Of a stretch of 64,000 nucleotides of DNA, positions 9,343 through 18,231 are shown piece after piece. The stretch covers positions 3,471,986 through 3,535,985 of the forward strand of contig NZ_OY764544.1 of assembly GCF_963668475.1 (NCBI RefSeq), given 5' to 3'. The position numbers and the translations under genes were made by a program. Within the stretch, counting starts at the first letter, position 1. The number at the start of each line of letters is the position of its first letter. This stretch comes from an uncultured Methanospirillum sp. GTDB taxonomy: Archaea > Halobacteriota > Methanomicrobia > Methanomicrobiales > Methanospirillaceae. The notes under the pieces were generated by a model. The model was not told the origin of the DNA and did not search any database. It worked only from the letters and a program-made list of their open reading frames with translations.

Positions 9343-9362
9343 ATTGCGTTTTGAGACGCAAT
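9343..9362. promoter_or_regulatory. Inverted repeat before the OsmC gene
   Basis: 7-bp arms ATTGCGT (9343-9349) and ACGCAAT (9356-9362) with a 6-base centre, just upstream of the OsmC gene. Spacing and position suit a second operator in the OsmC/TetR divergent promoter. Confidence 0.4.
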
Positions 9363-9436
9363 TTTTCAGTTTTATTCATCCATACATTTTATTTAATTAA
9401 TGTCTAAATTGATTCTTTATATTCTCTAATAACAAG

Positions 9437-9458
9437 ATACATACTATTTGGTATGTAT
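9437..9458. promoter_or_regulatory. Perfect 22-bp palindromic operator candidate
   Basis: Arms ATACATAC (9437-9444) and GTATGTAT (9451-9458) are exact reverse complements around TATTTG. The site lies 73 bases before the TetR start at 9531 in the divergent promoter region. The length and symmetry are typical of TetR-family operators, so it is the best candidate for autoregulation and control of the OsmC operon. Confidence 0.55.
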
Positions 9459-9530
9459 TAGTTCTATATGATTGTATCTTGATACCCGACATGGTTTTCA
9501 ACATCAGGAGGAAATGAATACTCAAGACAA

Positions 9531-10139
9531 ATGCCTAAAGTCGTCCCCGAGTATAAGGAAGAAGCAAAACGGCGGATTATCAATGCAGCAATCGAGGTGA
9601 TCGCTGAAAGGGGAGCTGACCAGTTAACCTTTGATCGGGTAGCGCAGAAGATTGGTGTCACCAAAGGGGCGGTGTATTGGTATTTTAAAACAAAAGATGA
9701 ACTCATCATCGAGGCAATGAAGAAGTTCAAGTGTGACTTTGAGAAAATTACATTTGATTCTTTTTTTAATCGCTCGCTTGATGATATGTTCATTCAGATA
9801 TTCGATAAGTATAGTCTGACTGACAACAGGCAACGGGCCATTTTTTTCGAGATGTTCGCACAGGCTATCCGAAGCTCTGAAATCAGGCATGCAACCCGTG
9901 ATTATTATGCCGGCCTTGTAGCAACGTTTGAGGATGTTATTAGAAAAGGCCAGAAACAACAGATAGTGGATTCCAAGGCAGATCCACACACACTGGCACT
10001 TTTGATGGTGGCACTATACTCCGGATTGCAGAACTACGAACTTGTCTGGATGTGTCCGGATGAGATCCGTGATCTCTGGATCAAGGGAGTGAATCTCCTA
10101 TTCAACCGTACTTTAACGGACTCTTCTAAAACTGATTAA
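9531..10139 (+). CDS. TetR/AcrR-family transcriptional regulator
   Basis: 202 residues. The N-terminal TetR DNA-binding domain is clear: EEAKRRIINAAIEVIAERGA, then FDRVAQKIGVTKGAVYWYFKTKDELI, giving the canonical helix-turn-helix and KGAVYWYF motif. The C-terminal ligand domain is divergent and gives no clue to the inducer. AGGAGG occurs around 9507-9512, but it is about 18 bases from this ATG, and no alternative in-frame start is nearer. It is divergent from the OsmC-DUF2284-MBL operon, which it probably controls through the 22-bp palindrome. Confidence 0.9.
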   Translation: MPKVVPEYKEEAKRRIINAAIEVIAERGADQLTFDRVAQKIGVTKGAVYWYFKTKDELIIEAMKKFKCDFEKITFDSFFNRSLDDMFIQIFDKYSLTDNRQRAIFFEMFAQAIRSSEIRHATRDYYAGLVATFEDVIRKGQKQQIVDSKADPHTLALLMVALYSGLQNYELVWMCPDEIRDLWIKGVNLLFNRTLTDSSKTD

Positions 10140-10443
10140 CCAATTTATCCTTTTTCAAAACATCATTTTAATCGTTTAATTCAAATAATCTCCCCATGGA
10201 TCTGAAAACAATATCTGTCTCATGTAAGGGACTCCACTCTTCAATCAGCCACTGAATATCCAAACAGCTTTAGATAGTTCGCTGAACGACAAATATTTCA
10301 TTCGTTCTCAAGTGCTGATGGAATTTGGCATCTGTGGATCCATTACCATCTTAACACAACATTGCGTTGAAAATCTTTCTCTCCTCAATAGAGTTATTCT
10401 CCCAGCAACCTTTTTTAGATTCATGGCGTTCTCTTTTCAGGTT
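10140..10443. other. Spacer before the transglutaminase-like gene
   Basis: No separate gene. The open frame of the next gene extends back to a GTG at 10312, but the extra residues do not look like a signal peptide or domain. No clear promoter motif was assigned. Confidence 0.4.
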
Positions 10444-11946
10444 ATGAGAGTCGTTTTATTTGCTTTCGGAGTACTCCTGCTTTTAACAGGTGCCTGTACA
10501 GCAGACAATACCTCTGCAGATGAACTCTATGCTGCCGGAATTAATGCATATCTCAACGGTTCCTATGAGCATGCTGGTGATCTGTTTAATCAGTCGATGC
10601 TCGTCTATGATCTACGGGGAGATGCCGATAATGCACGAAAGGCTTTCGGGATGAGAAATCGTGCCTCATGGATACTGATTGAGATGATGCTTAACAGAAC
10701 CCAGGCTGAAGAAGTTCTTGCACAGGGTCTTCCGGAACTTTCAGAGGCGGAGCGATCCAATATCCTGAAACCTGGTGAGTCTATCCAGACTGAGTCTGAC
10801 GGTCAGACCCGGTATTTCTATGACGTCGCAAATAATGCTGCGTATCACAATACCACAATTATGCAGGAGATCTCCAGGAAAGCTAACCACTCTCCATTCT
10901 TCGATGAGGTATTCCCACTGATAACTAACAACACGTCCTTTGACGGCTGGTATGGCAATCCACATACATTCATTGCCAACAGTTCGATCTCACTTCCCAG
11001 AGAATTGTTGCCTGCAAACGGAACTTTGAAGGTCTGGGTACCACTTCCCATAAAGACCGACAGTCAGAAGGATATCAGGATCCTGAACCTGCAGCCTGAA
11101 CAGTACATCGTTTCTGGTCCGGTGACTGACGGTGATCTTGGTCAGGTGTATTATGAGATCCCGCTGAGCGAGATGGATGGACCATTCATCAACATATCAG
11201 CAGATTATGAGTTTACCACTTCAGAGCGACGGTTTATCATCGACCAGAATTCTATTGCACCGTATGATACCTCAAGTGATCTCTATCGTGATTACACGCA
11301 AACACAGCTAAATATCGAGGTTAATCCTGGAATAAAGAATATCAGCAGATCAATTATTGGCGATGAGCAGAATCCGTATCGTAAGGCAAGGCTGATCTAT
11401 GATTACATTATCAGGACCTATCCATACAGCACTGTACCTCATACCTACCTGGTAGGGTCGCAGACTCCTGAATCAACGTATATGTTTGATACTGGGTTTG
11501 GTGACTGTGGTACCCAGAGTATGCTCTTTGCCGCACTCTGCCGTGCAGCAGGAATCCCGGCACGGTCTGCGGGTGGATATCAGTTAGCACCCGGTCTCGC
11601 AGGACCTCACTTCTGGGCCGAATTCTACCTTCCTGGTTACGGTTGGATTCCCGCTGATGTCACGATTGCAGAGAGTGCGGATTGGGCATTTGATAAGAGC
11701 GATTCAGATCGTGAAAAATTTAAGAACTACTACTTCGGAAACATGGATCCCTACCGATACACGATTCAGAATGATGTTGACATCTCCTTCACGCCAGATC
11801 CGGGGAATGATATCATCATGAACATGGTCCATCAGATACCGGCCTTGGTCTGTCAGGAGAGCAGGGAAGATGTAGAGATGCTTGGGATGCAGTACTGGAA
11901 TATTATCTTATCAGAGGTCGGCCAGCCGGGCAGGACAGAGGAGTGA
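10444..11946 (+). CDS. Secreted transglutaminase-like protein
   Basis: 500 residues from the ATG at 10444, chosen because it begins a typical signal peptide (MRVVLFAFGVLLLLTGACTA); starts at 10423 and 10312 are also open. The N-terminal part has a TPR-like stretch (ELYAAGINAYLNGSYEHAGD). The C-terminal part has a transglutaminase/protease-like core with the Cys-His-Asp triad: FGDCGTQSMLFAALCRAAGI, GPHFWAEFYLPGYGW and IPADVT. Such proteins may be peptidases or crosslinkers at the cell surface; which one is unknown. Several N-glycosylation sequons (NxS/T) support extracytoplasmic location. It stands alone between two regulator modules. Confidence 0.85.
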   Translation: MRVVLFAFGVLLLLTGACTADNTSADELYAAGINAYLNGSYEHAGDLFNQSMLVYDLRGDADNARKAFGMRNRASWILIEMMLNRTQAEEVLAQGLPELSEAERSNILKPGESIQTESDGQTRYFYDVANNAAYHNTTIMQEISRKANHSPFFDEVFPLITNNTSFDGWYGNPHTFIANSSISLPRELLPANGTLKVWVPLPIKTDSQKDIRILNLQPEQYIVSGPVTDGDLGQVYYEIPLSEMDGPFINISADYEFTTSERRFIIDQNSIAPYDTSSDLYRDYTQTQLNIEVNPGIKNISRSIIGDEQNPYRKARLIYDYIIRTYPYSTVPHTYLVGSQTPESTYMFDTGFGDCGTQSMLFAALCRAAGIPARSAGGYQLAPGLAGPHFWAEFYLPGYGWIPADVTIAESADWAFDKSDSDREKFKNYYFGNMDPYRYTIQNDVDISFTPDPGNDIIMNMVHQIPALVCQESREDVEMLGMQYWNIILSEVGQPGRTEE

Positions 11947-12038
11947 GTGGGCATAATAATCTTTTATTTTAAAAAAGTAAATGATTTATTTTGTACTCGT
12001 ATCCTCGTTCAAATGAGGTATGAAACTACATTATAACC

Positions 12039-12758
12039 TCACCATACTCCCGGAATTAACCTGAATCGAACACTTTTTTTGTACTCTGAATATCCACCGA
12101 GTTCTTGTATCAGAGTCTGATCTTCATGCCTGGTTCTAATTATCATGAACCAAACAGCGATGAGACACGGAATACCTGCTAATAGGGACTGAAACATCAG
12201 CGGTTCGGTAATCAGGCAGAGAATGATTCCAAGATACCCGGGATGCCTGATAAATTTGTATGGGCCGCAGGTGATTACCTGATGACTCCGTTCTCTCTGA
12301 ATCCTGACAACTGAAGAAAAGAACGAGTTTGTGATTGCTGCATAAATGAGGATCAGGTATCCAATAATGAACAACATGACTCCTGGAATCTGAAGTGACA
12401 TTGGAATAACATTATACCAGTTATACCGGTGATCGAGTCCTGCAACTAGGAGAATTAGAAGACCGGATATGGTCAATAATGTGACAAGAGTTCGGTCCCA
12501 TCCTTTTATTCCATCTCCCGGTCGTATCCGCTCAGTAATGAGGGAAATATCTATGGTAAATGAGAGAAAAATCGTTGCTCCCACGTGTATTACTAAAAAT
12601 ATCCAGGCCATCAGCCAGATTGGATCCCCTGATGTTCCAAGAAGTATCACTGCCATTACCAAAATAGGAATCAGCCCGATAGCCACTCCTTTGATCCTGA
12701 CTCTTCGCTCACTTTCCCTGTTGTTATCAGAACCTGATGTACCAAAGAACCCTGCCAT
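12039..12758 (-). CDS. Isoprenylcysteine carboxyl methyltransferase-like membrane protein
   Basis: 239 residues from the ATG at 12758, preceded by AGGAGA; the longer frame to 12815 would overlap the amidohydrolase by more. Five to six hydrophobic segments are visible. The C-terminal signature GPYKFIRHPGYLG (around residue 160) and the final E.L...YSEYKKSVRFRLIP pattern match ICMT/PEMT-like methyltransferases, where they form the SAM-binding site in the membrane. The substrate is not predictable. It overlaps the end of the upstream amidohydrolase gene (stop at 12769) only in the leader, so the two form an operon opposite a TetR gene. Confidence 0.8.
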   Translation of the reverse strand: MAGFFGTSGSDNNRESERRVRIKGVAIGLIPILVMAVILLGTSGDPIWLMAWIFLVIHVGATIFLSFTIDISLITERIRPGDGIKGWDRTLVTLLTISGLLILLVAGLDHRYNWYNVIPMSLQIPGVMLFIIGYLILIYAAITNSFFSSVVRIQRERSHQVITCGPYKFIRHPGYLGIILCLITEPLMFQSLLAGIPCLIAVWFMIIRTRHEDQTLIQELGGYSEYKKSVRFRLIPGVW

Positions 12759-12768
12759 CAGACTTCTC

Positions 12769-14355
12769 CTAGTGATTCCTGCAATAAACCTGTTTTCCAC
12801 CAATCCAGGTCTCATCTACCACAGGAGGAGATTTTGGATCAAGCAATCCGTCTAATATGACAAAGTCTGCAACCAATCCTTTGGCCAGCATCCCTCTCTC
12901 ACTCTCCTGATTTCCGACATATGCACTTCCTGCAGTGTATATCCAGAGCCACTTCTCAAATGACATGATTTGATCTGGAGAAATAACGTTTCCGTTTCCG
13001 TCGCTCATGGTAGCGCCCATACAGATACAGGCAATAACGTCACGTGCATCCATGAACCCTCCCGGGTGATCACTGCTTCCTCCTAGAGTTATCCCATTCT
13101 CCATCATATCCTTATACGCAAACCAGGTTGCATTGGTGATCGGGAGTTTATTCAATCTACCGGCACGTGAAAGAAACTGAGGCTGAATTGCTGCACAGAC
13201 ATTCATTGAAGAAAGGTGAGATATCTGGTTTTGGCTCAAGAGATTGAGATGTTCAAACCTTGGCCTGATATTAAATCCCTGTGGTACTTCCTGTTTTGCA
13301 GATTCAAATGTTTTAAGAACTGCATCAACCGTTCGATTTCCAAGACAGTGTACACTGACCTGAAACCCGTGCCTGACAGATTCAATAAGCGTATTCTGAA
13401 AGTCATTTCGGTACATTCCACTGGAAATGGTCTGATCACCGATCTGTAATGTAAGAGCAGTTGTTGCCTGGTTTGCTCCATCACCGAATACCTTCACAGG
13501 TCCTACCCTGAGTTGTTTATCTCCTTCTCCAAATGTCAATTTCTCCAGTCTTTTCCCAATCAGATTATCAAGAAGGGCTGAACCATGAGGCATCATCAGA
13601 ACCGAAACGGGAAGCCTCTTCTCTGAGTACAAACGACGGTATGCTTCTTCTGCATCTGGTGTAACTCCGGGATCATGAACTGCAGTAATTCCAAATCTGT
13701 GAAGATCACACGCTGCCTGCTCAATAAGTTCTGCATATCTGCAGGTTGAAATGGAGAGGGCACGACGAAGAACCGGAATACATGCTGTTTCAATAAGAAC
13801 ACCAGATATCTCTCCATCTTCACGCTTTTCGATAAAACCTGAGTCTGGATCCGGCGTATGGGTGCTAATTCCTGCAAAATTACAGGCCATGCTGTTTGCA
13901 AGAAGCGAGTGAAATGAAGTATGAAGTAGGATAGCAGGCTTTGAAGGGATACAATTGTCGAGTTCTTCACGGGAAATGTCAAAACCACCGTAGTGGAGAT
14001 CAATCCATGGAAATCCGATAATCCATTCGGAATCCGGGTGTGCATCTCCGAATAATTTCAACCTGGACAGAACTTCTTCCTTTGATGAGCATCCATTGAG
14101 GTTAACCCATGTCGGAAGAAACGCACCAAAAGAGAGATGCATGTGAGAGTCGATGAAACCAGGGATAAGTGTTCTTCCGTTTAAATCGATAACCTCTGCT
14201 CCTTGGAACGATCTTAAAATTTCATGGTCTCCTACCGCGACAATTTTGCCGCTTTGAAAGACGATAGCATCAGCTTCTGGCTCTGACTTGTTCATCGTCA
14301 GGATTCTACCACCAATAAAGGCTGTGTGTGTAGTATCTGAAGTGTTATTTGTCAT
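12769..14355 (-). CDS. Amidohydrolase (YtcJ-type, COG1574)
   Basis: 528 residues. Metal-dependent amidohydrolase-superfamily enzyme of the large YtcJ-like group, probably cytoplasmic. The N-terminal beta sandwich (TAFIGGRILTMNKSEPEADA) precedes the metal site PGFIDSHMHL (about residues 65-74). Later ligands are SVHCLGNRTVD, RFEHLNLLS and GGSSDHPGGFMDARD. The C-terminal VADFVILDGLLDPKSPPV is typical. The substrate is unknown; family members act on amides, hydantoin-like rings and carbamates. It is the first gene of a two-gene operon with the ICMT-like protein and is divergent from a TetR gene 158 bases away. Confidence 0.88.
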   Translation of the reverse strand: MTNNTSDTTHTAFIGGRILTMNKSEPEADAIVFQSGKIVAVGDHEILRSFQGAEVIDLNGRTLIPGFIDSHMHLSFGAFLPTWVNLNGCSSKEEVLSRLKLFGDAHPDSEWIIGFPWIDLHYGGFDISREELDNCIPSKPAILLHTSFHSLLANSMACNFAGISTHTPDPDSGFIEKREDGEISGVLIETACIPVLRRALSISTCRYAELIEQAACDLHRFGITAVHDPGVTPDAEEAYRRLYSEKRLPVSVLMMPHGSALLDNLIGKRLEKLTFGEGDKQLRVGPVKVFGDGANQATTALTLQIGDQTISSGMYRNDFQNTLIESVRHGFQVSVHCLGNRTVDAVLKTFESAKQEVPQGFNIRPRFEHLNLLSQNQISHLSSMNVCAAIQPQFLSRAGRLNKLPITNATWFAYKDMMENGITLGGSSDHPGGFMDARDVIACICMGATMSDGNGNVISPDQIMSFEKWLWIYTAGSAYVGNQESERGMLAKGLVADFVILDGLLDPKSPPVVDETWIGGKQVYCRNH

Positions 14356-14420
14356 ATTGAATTATCACCTGTGAAATGGCCTTTTTCCATCAAATTCTTG
14401 AAACAAGGCCTATTACAGAG

Positions 14421-14460
14421 GTTAGTTTCCAATAATTATTATTGTTACTATTGGGTAACT
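14421..14460. promoter_or_regulatory. Imperfect inverted repeat between amidohydrolase and TetR genes
   Basis: CCAATA (14429-14434) and TATTGG (14449-14454) form the core of a longer imperfect dyad (GTTAGTTTCCAATA against TATTGGGTAACTGAAG). Its position in the divergent promoter suits an operator for the neighbouring TetR protein. The match is not perfect, so this is tentative. Confidence 0.35.
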
Positions 14461-14513
14461 GAAGTGAATATCACAAACTTCTATTACTTCAAAATGATAC
14501 CTCTTGTACAGAA

Positions 14514-15164
14514 ATGGCTAAAATAATCTCTCAATATCGGGATGAAGCAAAAAAAAGAATCATTCAGGCTGGTTTTGAAGTCCTCCTCGAAAAGGGATAC
14601 TGTCATACGACTATGGAAGAGATTGCCCACAAGCTTGAGGTAACAAAACCTGCTCTTTATCGGTACTTTACAAGCAAAGATGAACTGATCATCGAGAGTG
14701 CAAAAGATGGCCAGGAAAGATATCAGGAGGTCATTGATGAGCAGGGTAAAAACCGGTGTCCCATACACTCCTGGCTTGAGATATTTGATCAGGTGATGAA
14801 CCAGAATCCTGGATACCAGTCACTCTATCTTGATATTGTAGCAATGTCGTATAGAAAAAAGGAACTGCAGGAGTTCTCATACACACGAATGAAAGAAGAG
14901 ATAGAAAGGATTACCAAGAAATTCTCACACCTTCAGGATGATGATCTGATCCGCAGGGACATTGAACCCCATCACCTTGCTCTTACCCTGATTGCCCTGT
15001 TTAATGGGATGAGACTCCAGTTCCTGCTTGGGGTAGATCAGAATCAGCTTCGCGATACCTGGCTCAAAAATCTTCAGGATTTCTTGTTTACTAAAGAGCA
15101 CAGAAGCAAAAACTCTTGCTACTCATGTCCATGGAACGATGACTGTACTCGAGTGATTGAATAA
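14514..15164 (+). CDS. TetR/AcrR-family transcriptional regulator
   Basis: 216 residues. The N-terminal domain is typical TetR: DEAKKRIIQAGFEVLLEKGY, then TTMEEIAHKLEVTKPALYRYFTSKDELI. The effector domain is different from that of the TetR at 9531, so this is a separate regulator rather than a recent copy. The C-terminus ends with cysteines (KNSCYSCPWNDDC), which may sense redox or metal; that is only inference. Divergent orientation to the amidohydrolase-ICMT operon suggests it controls those genes. Confidence 0.9.
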   Translation: MAKIISQYRDEAKKRIIQAGFEVLLEKGYCHTTMEEIAHKLEVTKPALYRYFTSKDELIIESAKDGQERYQEVIDEQGKNRCPIHSWLEIFDQVMNQNPGYQSLYLDIVAMSYRKKELQEFSYTRMKEEIERITKKFSHLQDDDLIRRDIEPHHLALTLIALFNGMRLQFLLGVDQNQLRDTWLKNLQDFLFTKEHRSKNSCYSCPWNDDCTRVIE

Positions 15165-15369
15165 GGATAACCCTGACTTCGGTTAAAATTCATATTTCGG
15201 ATAACAATCGCCTGGATGTGTATCTGTTACATTAATCTTAATTTATGTACAGCACAAAATACTGGTCCCATTTTTAAAAAAATAATCAATGCCAGTTCTT
15301 TCTCCATCCTGTCCGTAGATCCTTTTTTATACTCTCCGAGCAATAAAAAATAATTTATAGGTGCTGGGT

Positions 15370-16908
15370 ATGGATACACGAAGGTATGTTCTCGGATTTA
15401 TTCTGATTGTAACTCTTTGTATGGCACAGGGAGTGATAGCTGAACTTCATGAAAGTAACATCTCGTTTAATTCTTCACAGGCTGCCATGGAGGTTGGGCT
15501 CCCTGTAAAGCCGATGTTTCATGAAGCCATGACAATTCCACAACCCCTTGATCTGATGAGTCAGAAGGCATCAGACATCAATGGGACCGGGAACCTGACT
15601 AAACTGGTAGAATTCAACAACTCTGCTGGTGAATATTCGTTTGCTCAATTGATCATCAAGGGAACAGATGCAACCAGCTGGAGTTACACGATTCAGGGTA
15701 GTAATGCCACGAATGACTGTTACGCCTCGGCTCTTGTGCAGGTACAAAATGCAGACCAGATACTTCTGCAGGGCCATTCAATCAGCAAAGACAGATTTAT
15801 TGCGTATGCAGGAGCTGGTCTACAAGATACTGACTGGAATGATGCAGGCAGGTATTCAGGTACTATCAGAATAAGTACGGAAACAGGGGAAGATGGAACA
15901 CTAGCAATAATTACCGGAAGCAATGAAACCGGATCAATCGATCATCTCTGTCGGTCATACCATGAGATCTATCGAAATTGCTCTGAGTTATCTACCAACG
16001 AAGTTCCGGGTCTAGAGTGGAGCCCGGATACTAATTACGTAGGTGAATTCCCTAGTATTTTCTGCTATGATCAGTATGCGGGTGATTTTGCCTCCGTATC
16101 TCATGGAGGGCTGAAAAAATATTCTGGATACGCGATCAGTTACAACAATGAATCATACAGTTATCACAATATAGCAGGTGGATCTGGAAAAGCAATTACT
16201 GTGAATACTTATGGAGAACAATGGCCTCCAGGAAACATGAATATGCCTGGAAATGGATCTTATGAACAGGTAAGAGGAACTGATGTCACCTCTTTTGATC
16301 ATCTTGGAGAGGCGATTTTTTTCAACAAACTCCATGGAGCGTATGGGGAAACAGAGGCAACAGCAGGCAATCTTGATTACCGGATATCACCCACAACAAA
16401 CAAGCATGATCCAATGTCAGCAACCGGGTATGTGTGGGGATCAACTCAAGCCTCTACACCACAGTCTGGAACGAATAAATCTGCAATCCCTGCCACCATG
16501 AACGGATGGCTGCTTGGGGAATTTGTAGGCAATACTGGACTTATATATGAAGGTTATCAGTTATCAGGGGTAACAGTAAACAGGAATGTTCAGGGAGGAA
16601 TTTTCTCCAGTAATTCAGACTTCCAGACCGGGGTAAGTGGCAACATCACCGCTGGAAGATCAGACAAATCAACATCTGTTTCCCGGATTGATGGGGCATC
16701 AAAATGGACAATCGACCTTTCTGATGATAACGCAACAACTCTCGATGGACGATGGATGGTCGATTCAATGCAGGGCTCCCCGGTTAGCAGGTCAGAACTT
16801 GCCATAAAGCCGGGTACATCGGCTTACATCTCGAGTAAGACGTACTCAGGCAGTAAATACATCAAAGACAGAGCATATTACAAATCTGGTACTTTAGATG
16901 TGCAATAA
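15370..16908 (+). CDS. Secreted hypothetical surface protein
   Basis: 512 residues. The start at 15370 has AGGTG at 15358-15362 and gives MDTRRYVLGFILIVTLCMAQ, a clear signal peptide; a GTG three codons upstream is possible. The mature part is rich in Ser, Gly, Asn and Thr with many NxS/T sequons (for example NGTGN, NCSE, NESYS), expected for an S-layer-associated or released glycoprotein. No catalytic motif or known domain is seen. It is monocistronic, followed by hairpins at 16921 and 16969. Confidence 0.75.
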   Translation: MDTRRYVLGFILIVTLCMAQGVIAELHESNISFNSSQAAMEVGLPVKPMFHEAMTIPQPLDLMSQKASDINGTGNLTKLVEFNNSAGEYSFAQLIIKGTDATSWSYTIQGSNATNDCYASALVQVQNADQILLQGHSISKDRFIAYAGAGLQDTDWNDAGRYSGTIRISTETGEDGTLAIITGSNETGSIDHLCRSYHEIYRNCSELSTNEVPGLEWSPDTNYVGEFPSIFCYDQYAGDFASVSHGGLKKYSGYAISYNNESYSYHNIAGGSGKAITVNTYGEQWPPGNMNMPGNGSYEQVRGTDVTSFDHLGEAIFFNKLHGAYGETEATAGNLDYRISPTTNKHDPMSATGYVWGSTQASTPQSGTNKSAIPATMNGWLLGEFVGNTGLIYEGYQLSGVTVNRNVQGGIFSSNSDFQTGVSGNITAGRSDKSTSVSRIDGASKWTIDLSDDNATTLDGRWMVDSMQGSPVSRSELAIKPGTSAYISSKTYSGSKYIKDRAYYKSGTLDVQ

Positions 16909-16920
16909 CTCATGAATCTC

Positions 16921-16935
16921 CCGGCAATATGCCGG
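16921..16935 (+). terminator. Hairpin and T-run after the secreted protein gene
   Basis: CCGGCA (16921-16926) pairs with TGCCGG (16930-16935), followed by a T-rich run at about 16941-16950. A second stem CTCCC/GGGAG lies at 16969-16982. Both sit between convergent genes and probably mark transcript ends. Confidence 0.45.
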
Positions 16936-17064
16936 ACTGCTTATCTTTTTCCTAAACTGATATTCTGCCTCCCAGCCGGGAGAGATGATATTGGTGAGAC
17001 CCCTCCCATCGGGGGAAGATGTATTCAAAATAAGCCTGACGAAAAAAGGAATAACAAGAGTTGG

Positions 17065-17202
17065 TTACTTGATCTTCTTCTCGAGTTTTTTGAGTTTCTT
17101 CTTGGCGGCCTGACTGCCTTCAGCTACTAACTTCGCGAGTTCTTCTGCCTTTTCCTTCTTTGCTCTGTTCAGCTTACCCAGCTCTTTCTTACTTGTTGGC
17201 AT
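17065..17202 (-). CDS. Lys-rich 45-residue protein
   Basis: A complete short frame of 45 residues beginning MPTSKKELGKLNRAKKEKAE and ending LKKLEKKIK. About a third of the residues are lysine, and the rest are mainly Glu, Leu and Ala in a heptad-like pattern, so it should form one long amphipathic helix. It could bind nucleic acid or a partner protein. The Shine-Dalgarno site is weak (GAGATGA about 5-11 bases before ATG). Codon-level pattern and lack of any overlapping good frame support coding. It lies downstream of the broken methyltransferase and NudC genes on the same strand. Confidence 0.65.
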   Translation of the reverse strand: MPTSKKELGKLNRAKKEKAEELAKLVAEGSQAAKKKLKKLEKKIK

Positions 17203-17333
17203 ACCGTCATCTCGCTCTTTGTCTGGGGACTTTATTAGTTTTTTTCCCTCATAAAATGTCCCTGCAATTTTGAGCTATTCAGGATTGTTCAATGATGTAA
17301 TGCCGACAGCGGTTATCATTTTCCTGATGATTT

Positions 17334-18199
17334 TCACCTGTTCACTGCTGTCAGGATACAGTTTTCAGTTGGCACTGCAAGGCCACCGTCTTCCAGCCAG
17401 GGCGCAAGTCTTTTTTCTATAGTACAGAACATCCGGGTCTGTTCCTCACCTGACATCGCTGATATCTGTGCAGCAACCGAAAAAATTGAGAAATATGCAG
17501 GAAAGAGTTCGGCAAGTGATGGGTGACGGGCAACTTTCACATCAATTCTAATATCAATGCTGCGAAACCCCGCATTCTCCCACAAGCTTCTTCAGCATAC
17601 GGGAATTGGAAAGCGAACAGGCAACCTGGAAGATGGTGGTCGAGTCTTCACCCAGATACTCGGCAAATGTATCGCATATGGCAACCACGTGCGGGCTTTT
17701 TTCCGCTCGACCCCAGGACGCTGATTACAAGTGTTCCCTCAAATGAAAGGACTCTTCTCATCTCCTTTAGTGCAGACACCTTGTCAGGGAAGAATTGAAG
17801 TCCTTGCTGGCAGATAACCGTGTCAAACTCTCCTGAAGAGAAAGACATCCTTGATACGTCACCCTGGCACCACCTGATGTCAGTCACACCCTCTTCTGCT
17901 GCACACCTGGTTGCAACCCGGAGCATTCCCCTGTTGAGATCAAGACAGACAAACTCGCCATCGGACCCAATAGGACCTGCTCCCGTTCTGCCCACGATGC
18001 CAGTACCGCAGGCAACATCCAGCACCCGCTTTTGAGAACCGATACCTCCGACGTTGATGAGGTCATGTGTCCGGTCGATCATCCACGTTGGCACGATATA
18101 CCGTTCATAGGTTTCAGGTCCGTCGGTGCTCATCTGCCACTTGAAACCGGTCTGTGATGACATGTTATCCCTTACATCCCTCTGGATCATACCTGTCAT
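17334..18199 (-). pseudogene. SAM-dependent methyltransferase, broken by two frameshifts
   Basis: The N-terminal frame (18199-17648) carries a class I SAM-binding domain: KRVLDVACGTGIVGRTGA (motif I), FVCLDLNRGML (motif II) and FDTVICQQGLQFFPD (motif post II). It is then lost at a T6 run at 17697-17702. Removing one base there restores GKSPHVVAICDTFAEYLG. A second shift at CCC (17579-17581) separates LKKLV from ENAGFRSIDIR, after which the frame is open to the stop at 17334. Both lesions are single-base homopolymer changes, so assembly error is possible. Intact, it would be a UbiE/COQ5-like small-molecule methyltransferase of about 285 residues. It follows the broken nudC. Confidence 0.8.
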
Positions 18200-18231
18200 G
18201 GACCATGCAACCGGCTATCCGTGCATTTGTA

